From positions 1 through 10,339 of the forward strand of contig DIXX01000046.1 of assembly GCA_002428805.1 (NCBI GenBank): a stretch of DNA of 10,339 bases, given 5' to 3'. How positions within the stretch are numbered: the stretch's first letter is position 1; every line of letters starts with the position of its first letter. The notes beneath the pieces are model-generated. The model had not been told where the DNA came from. It did not search any database and saw only the letters and a program-made list of their open reading frames with translations. The DNA is from Cetobacterium sp. UBA6069 (GTDB lineage: Bacteria; Fusobacteriota; Fusobacteriia; Fusobacteriales; Fusobacteriaceae). Positions 6,843 to 10,339 of this stretch are shown in pieces. The translations under genes were made by a program, and so were the position numbers.

Positions 6843-8012
6843 TTAAATCGAGTTGAAAACATTTAATACTTGCATCATGACACCATTAACTAAGGCACTT
6901 TCATCTATATCAAAGTTTCCGTTATGAGCTTGAGCAGTTATGTTTTTATCTTTGTTTCTAATTCCTAAAGTAAAAAAAGCACCCTCTGTTTTTTCAATAA
7001 AGTATGCAAAATCTTCTACGCCCATATTTGCTAATTTTTTTTCATAAACACTGTTTTCACCGAATAGTTCTAGAGCACTTTTTTTAATAATATCTACAGA
7101 TTTATCATGGTTTACTAATGCTGCATAACCAGGTTCGATTGAAAGCTCTCCTTTTCCAGAAAAAGCAAGTGGAAGTGTTTTTACAATCTCTTCTATTCTT
7201 TTTTTCATTCTAGCTCTGACTTCTGAATCCAGTGTTCTTAAAGTTCCTTTTAATTCAATTTCATCAGAAATTATATTTCCAGCTGTTCCGCCATTTATAG
7301 TTCCAATTGTGATTACTCCAGATTCTCGAGCATCTAAATTTCGACTTACAATACTTTGTAAAGCTATAATAACATGAGAGGCTATTAAAAGAGCGTCAAC
7401 ACCACGACTTGGATAAGCACCATGACAGCTTTCACCTTTTATTTTTATTTTTAAAGTATCTGAAGAGGCGTTCATAGGGCCATATTTTATGCCTATTTTT
7501 CCAACATCGATAGTTTCATCAACGTGAAGTCCAAAAACAGAGCTTACACCTTCGAGAGCACCGTCCTCAATCATAGGTTTTGCTCCTCCAACTGTTTCTT
7601 CAGCTGGTTGAAAAAGTAATCTTATATTAACTGGTGGTTTTTGTTTTGTTTCATAAAAATACTTCGCAACACCTAAAACAATAGTTGTGTGAACATCATG
7701 CCCACAAGCATGGCAAACTCCTTTATTTTTAGAGGAGTATTCTATATTTTTTAAATCTGTTATAGGAAGAGCATCAATATCACCTCTAAGAGCTATTGTA
7801 ATATTTTTATTATTTCCTTCAATATCAGCTATAACACCAGTATTAAAAGATTTTCTATAAGGAATATTCATTTTATCTAAATATTCACAAATTTTACTTT
7901 GGGTTCTAAACTCTTCTGTTCCAAGTTCAGGATACTGGTGGAAATCTCTTCTCACATGGATTAACCAATTTTCAATACTTTTAACTTGTTTTTTTAAAAT
8001 GTCTATATTCAT
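6843..8012 (-). CDS. M20 family metallo-amidohydrolase (hippurate hydrolase / N-acyl-amino-acid deacylase type)
   Basis: This 389-residue dinuclear metal hydrolase carries the M20D amidohydrolase motifs in order: RRDFHQYPELG at 21-31, ALRGDIDALPI at 74-84, CHACGHDVHTT at 100-110 (ligands Cys103, His105), FQPAEE at 134-139 (catalytic and ligand glutamates 138/139), GLHVD with His163, the dimerisation-domain CHGAYPSRGVDAL, GGTAGNIISDEIELKGTLRTLD, MGVEDFAYF, and AHNGNFDIDE with His363. The family removes acyl groups from amino acids (hippurate, N-acetyl-diaminopimelate, N-acetyl amino acids, indole-acetyl amino acids) or cleaves small peptides; the substrate is not readable here. I take the ATG at 8010-8012, which has GGAGG (8018-8022) five bases upstream. 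An in-frame TTG at 8024 overlaps that site and is not the start. The family usually runs 380-400 residues. It has its own promoter behind the dehydrogenase terminator. Confidence 0.9.
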   Translation of the reverse strand: MNIDILKKQVKSIENWLIHVRRDFHQYPELGTEEFRTQSKICEYLDKMNIPYRKSFNTGVIADIEGNNKNITIALRGDIDALPITDLKNIEYSSKNKGVCHACGHDVHTTIVLGVAKYFYETKQKPPVNIRLLFQPAEETVGGAKPMIEDGALEGVSSVFGLHVDETIDVGKIGIKYGPMNASSDTLKIKIKGESCHGAYPSRGVDALLIASHVIIALQSIVSRNLDARESGVITIGTINGGTAGNIISDEIELKGTLRTLDSEVRARMKKRIEEIVKTLPLAFSGKGELSIEPGYAALVNHDKSVDIIKKSALELFGENSVYEKKLANMGVEDFAYFIEKTEGAFFTLGIRNKDKNITAQAHNGNFDIDESALVNGVMMQVLNVFNSI

Positions 8013-8046
8013 AAAATCCTCCAAATTTGAAATGATATCTAGAAAT

Positions 8047-8076
8047 AATATATACTCTAATTAAATGAAAAGTCAA
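8047..8076 (-). promoter_or_regulatory. Promoter of the M20 amidohydrolase gene
   Basis: On minus, TTGACT (8071-8076, 5/6) lies 18 bases before TATATT (8047-8052, 5/6), giving a start near 8040 and a leader of about 28 bases. The -35 box immediately follows the T-run of the terminator of the upstream dehydrogenase gene, so terminator and promoter abut. Confidence 0.6.
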
Positions 8077-8121
8077 ATTAAAAAATAAAGGAGAGAATAT
8101 ACTATTTGTATAAACTCTCCT
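8077..8121 (-). terminator. Intrinsic terminator of the carrier/dehydrogenase operon
   Basis: AGGAGAG (8089-8095) pairs with CTCTCCT (8115-8121). An inner stem TATAC/GTATA (8098-8102 / 8108-8112) lies across a 2x2 internal loop, with a 5-base terminal loop. On minus the hairpin is followed by TTTATTTTTTAATTT (8088-8074), a good U-tract. It begins just after the dehydrogenase stop codon. Confidence 0.8.
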
Positions 8122-8126
8122 ATTTT

Positions 8127-9113
8127 CTATAATTGGTTTTCACAACACCCTTTTTGCATAAATTCATCTAGATTTTCGTAAGATATTTCAATCATATTTG
8201 TTAAAGCTTCATCTGTATATGAACCTATGTGTGGAGTGATTAAAACTTTTGGATATAAATCTAAAAGTTTTTGTACAGTATTATCAATCTCTTTTCCGCT
8301 CATATCTTTAAAGAAGAAATCTTTTTCGTTACTAAATACGTCAGTTGCATATCCTCCAACTTTTCCAGCTTCTAAACCTCTAAGAATAGCTTCAACATCT
8401 TGTAGCTCTCCTCTTGCAGTATTAATTAGAATTACATCCTGTTTAGCTTTTGAAATTAAATCGTCATTCAGCAGATTGTCGTTTTCGCCCTTTATATATG
8501 GACAGTGTAGAGTGATGATATCTGAATTTTTGATTAAATCATCCATAGAAACATAATCTAAAATTTCTTTAGCAGCTTCGTTAGGATAGATATCATAAGC
8601 TAAAACTTTAGCTCCTAAGCCTTTGAATAATCTAGCAGCAGTAAGTCCAATTTTTCCAGTTCCAACAACACCAACTGTCAGATTTCTAATCTCTCTACTA
8701 AACATATACTCATCAACAACAAAGTTTTTCTCTCTCGATCTATTGATCATATAAGTTCCTTTTCTAACTAGATTCATAGCAAATGTAATTGCAAGTTCAG
8801 CAATAGCATTTGGTGAGTAAGTTGGAACTCTAGCCATTTTGAATCCCATCTCTTTAGCGGCATCCAAATCTATGTGGTTATACCCAACAGTTCTAGTTAA
8901 AAGATATTCTACACCATAATTTTTTATAATTTCTAAATTTTTTCTATTAGCTGGACAATTAGCTCTTAGCATAACAGCTTCATGACCCTCAATAAGGTGT
9001 ATGTTTTCATCATTTAATAGTGCTTCAACAAGAGTTAACTCATAACCAAACTTATTTAATTTTATGAAAAATTCTTCTTCTACTTTTCTAACACCAAAAC
9101 ATATTAATTTCAT
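8127..9113 (-). CDS. D-2-hydroxyacid dehydrogenase (D-lactate dehydrogenase family)
   Basis: This 328-residue NAD-dependent enzyme reduces a 2-oxoacid to a D-2-hydroxyacid (or the reverse) in the cytoplasm. It has the catalytic-domain signature LLTRTVGYNHIDLDAAKEMG, the YSPNAIAELAI hinge, and the Rossmann motif GVVGTGKIG (148-156) with acidic Asp174 favouring NAD over NADP. The catalytic trio is Arg234 (NTARGEL), Glu263 (FSNE) and His295 (TPHIG), which sit at almost the same positions as in lactobacillary D-lactate dehydrogenases. Those enzymes usually have HQAF after the histidine; here it reads HIGSY, so the substrate may differ: pyruvate, phenylpyruvate and branched-chain oxoacids are all possible. 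I prefer the ATG at 9113, five bases from AGGAGG (9119-9124), over the adjacent ATG at 9116, which is two bases away. The carrier gene ends 20 bases upstream in the same operon. The tail has an unusual CysCys pair near the end (CCENQL). Confidence 0.9.
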   Translation of the reverse strand: MKLICFGVRKVEEEFFIKLNKFGYELTLVEALLNDENIHLIEGHEAVMLRANCPANRKNLEIIKNYGVEYLLTRTVGYNHIDLDAAKEMGFKMARVPTYSPNAIAELAITFAMNLVRKGTYMINRSREKNFVVDEYMFSREIRNLTVGVVGTGKIGLTAARLFKGLGAKVLAYDIYPNEAAKEILDYVSMDDLIKNSDIITLHCPYIKGENDNLLNDDLISKAKQDVILINTARGELQDVEAILRGLEAGKVGGYATDVFSNEKDFFFKDMSGKEIDNTVQKLLDLYPKVLITPHIGSYTDEALTNMIEISYENLDEFMQKGCCENQL

Positions 9114-9133
9114 CATTTCCTCCTAAAAAATTA

Positions 9134-10177
9134 TTATCCAAATATTTCTAAAGATTTTATAACTTCTAAAATTACAATCCATAACGGCATACATATTACA
9201 CTGAAAACTGTAGATAGTAAAGAACAATTTGATGTCATAAGTGATTCTTTATCAAATTTTATAGCGTAAGCTGCAGCAACAGTAGCAGTAGGTGTTGCCA
9301 TCATTATAACAACTGTAGCAAGTCCAACAAAAGATATTGGTAAAATATTTGTCACGTTTAAGAAGTATAAAGCTACTATATTTATAGCAGGAACTCCTAA
9401 AACCTTAATGAAACTGTATATCCAAGAATCTTTTGATGAGAAAGCTTCTTTAAGAGATATATCAGCAAGTTTTGCTCCAATTGATATCCAAGCTAATGGA
9501 GAACAAAGAGCTGCTAAGTATGTCATTGGTCTAAATAACCAGAAAGCTGTTTTATCGATTCTTAAGAATGCATACTCTTTACCTGCAACAGTAATTTGTG
9601 GTAGAGAGTTTTGGAACACCCAGATAAACATCCCTAAGAAAGTTGCTAAAACAATTGGATTTAAAAACATTTGAGCTACATTTTTCTTATCAACTTTAAC
9701 ACCAGACATTTTTATATATCCGTAAGAGTAAAGGAAAACTCTATAAGCTATATTGAATATAGATGCATACATAACTCCAACCTCACCATAAACAGCTGCG
9801 ATGATTGGAATTCCAAAGAATGTAGTTGAACCGAAAATAGTTAAAACTTCAAGAACAGCTTTTTTCTCACCTTTATATTGGATGTATAAAACTTTTGTTA
9901 AAAATATTAAGATGATATAGATTGCAAATCCCCAGATTAAAAGATTTAACCCTTGTTCTAAACTATTTTTATTGATATCTTGCATAAACGAGTTAAATGC
10001 TAAAGCTGGTAGAGATGCAGAAAGAATAACATCACTTAGAGTTTTTGATGTACCACTTGTTAGAACTTCCTTTTTTCTTAAATAGAATCCAAAAAGAATA
10101 ATTAAAACAGATGAAGATATAGCTCCAACGATACTATTATTACTGATAATACTTGAAAAAATTTGACTGAAATTCAT
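9134..10177 (-). CDS. AEC (auxin efflux carrier) family transporter
   Basis: This 347-residue inner-membrane carrier has about ten hydrophobic segments arranged as two inverted five-helix halves. Recognisable family motifs are SASLPALAFNSF (53-64), TFFGIPIIAAVYGEVGV (119-135), SPLAWISIGAKLA (226-238) and ATPTATVAAAYA (294-305), with a central cytoplasmic loop near 155-170 (MSGVKVDKKN). Bacterial AEC members carry organic acids such as malate, malonate or lactate. The substrate here is not visible, but a following D-2-hydroxyacid dehydrogenase in the same operon makes a 2-hydroxyacid or 2-oxoacid the leading guess. The ATG at 10177 has a consensus AGGAGG six bases upstream and a promoter about 50 bases upstream. 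It is the first gene of the two-gene operon, and the length is normal for the family. Confidence 0.9.
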   Translation of the reverse strand: MNFSQIFSSIISNNSIVGAISSSVLIILFGFYLRKKEVLTSGTSKTLSDVILSASLPALAFNSFMQDINKNSLEQGLNLLIWGFAIYIILIFLTKVLYIQYKGEKKAVLEVLTIFGSTTFFGIPIIAAVYGEVGVMYASIFNIAYRVFLYSYGYIKMSGVKVDKKNVAQMFLNPIVLATFLGMFIWVFQNSLPQITVAGKEYAFLRIDKTAFWLFRPMTYLAALCSPLAWISIGAKLADISLKEAFSSKDSWIYSFIKVLGVPAINIVALYFLNVTNILPISFVGLATVVIMMATPTATVAAAYAIKFDKESLMTSNCSLLSTVFSVICMPLWIVILEVIKSLEIFG

Positions 10178-10224
10178 ATAAATCCTCCTATATAATAAAA
10201 TTTACTATTAAATACGTTATAACT

Positions 10225-10253
10225 ACTATAAATCTTTTTAAATAGATTTACAA
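10225..10253 (-). promoter_or_regulatory. Promoter of the carrier/dehydrogenase operon with operator-like dyad in the spacer
   Basis: On minus, TTGTAA (10248-10253, 4/6) lies exactly 17 bases before TATAGT (10225-10230, 5/6), giving a start near 10218 and a leader of about 40 bases. A perfect inverted repeat TAAATCT (10229-10235) / AGATTTA (10244-10250) with 8 bases between fills the spacer and overlaps the inner ends of both boxes, the position expected for a repressor operator or a MerR-type activator site. Confidence 0.55.
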
Positions 10254-10292
10254 TTTTTTAAACTTTATAAACAGTTTTTAAACTTTTTTAAG
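10235..10292. repeat. T-tracts repeated at a 20-bp period upstream of and into the carrier promoter
   Basis: TTTTTAAA occurs at 10235, 10255 and 10275, exactly 20 bases apart. The last two copies extend to the 12-base repeat TTTTTAAACTTT, and a fourth T-tract, TTTTTAAG, begins at 10285. Tracts spaced by about one or two helical turns are known to bend DNA. The copies at 10255-10282 lie upstream of the -35 box on minus, where they read as A-tracts and could act as an UP element. The function is inferred; low sequence complexity makes chance possible. Confidence 0.4.
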
Positions 10293-10339
10293 TAGGAATA
10301 GGAAAAATATTATAATAAATAGATAAAAATATCATCAGA

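Noticed and set aside
8013..8024. Upstream TTG start adding four residues to the M20 enzyme
   Set aside because: The TTG overlaps the GGAGG ribosome binding site that correctly serves the ATG at 8012.
8227..8556. 109-residue plus-strand open frame inside the dehydrogenase gene
   Set aside because: It is antisense to conserved catalytic codons of the dehydrogenase, and its serine/phenylalanine-rich translation is typical of a shadow frame.
9408..9674. 88-residue plus-strand open frame inside the AEC carrier gene
   Set aside because: It is antisense to conserved carrier motifs, with no promoter or ribosome binding site in front of it.
10288..10316. Plus-strand promoter TTAAGT-17-TATAAT heading out of the right edge
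   Set aside because: The -35 match is only 3/6, the region is very AT-rich, and the gene it would serve lies outside the window.

Overview
The window is strongly AT-rich, with consensus AGGAGG-type ribosome binding sites, TTGACA/TATAAT-type promoters and short intergenic gaps. It also encodes diderm proteins: a TolC-family outer-membrane channel, a membrane fusion protein and an exported L,D-transpeptidase-like enzyme. A low-GC genome with an outer membrane and Firmicute-like housekeeping proteins (YwbE, D-lactate dehydrogenase family, AEC transporter) points to Fusobacteriota, such as Fusobacterium or Cetobacterium. That is an inference from gene content and base use, not a database match.

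Layout, left to right. (1) Bases 1-206, minus: the N-terminal part of an unknown small membrane protein, divergent from (2) an exported murein L,D-transpeptidase-like protein (410-1138, plus); each has a good promoter in the 203-bp gap. (3) A bidirectional terminator separates it from a minus-strand block: ywbE (1208-1399), then a four-gene efflux operon read right to left from about 5801 to 1469. The operon order is membrane fusion protein, ABC ATPase, ABC-2 permease, TolC-like channel, with spacings of -4, 2 and 18 bases. Together they would form a complete tripartite pump from cytoplasm to outside. (4) A 241-bp divergent gap leads to a DJ-1/PfpI (Hsp31-like) gene on plus (6043-6729), ended by a strong bidirectional hairpin. 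(5) An M20 amidohydrolase (6843-8012, minus) has its own promoter just behind the terminator of (6) a two-gene minus operon: an AEC-family carrier (10177-9134) followed by a D-2-hydroxyacid dehydrogenase (9113-8127).

All complete genes look intact. There is no mobile element, CRISPR array, tRNA, rRNA or obvious riboswitch, and no stretch of 300 bases without a gene. Two starts were corrected by ribosome-binding-site position (M20 enzyme and dehydrogenase), and one start codon was moved by a codon (membrane fusion protein).

The window reads as ordinary chromosomal core and near-core DNA; I see no undescribed defence or mobile system. The points most worth a second look are regulatory: a perfect 10-bp dyad around the transpeptidase promoter and start, an operator-like dyad filling the spacer of the carrier/dehydrogenase promoter, T-tracts at a 20-bp period just upstream of that promoter, and a shared control region between the efflux operon and the Hsp31-like gene.
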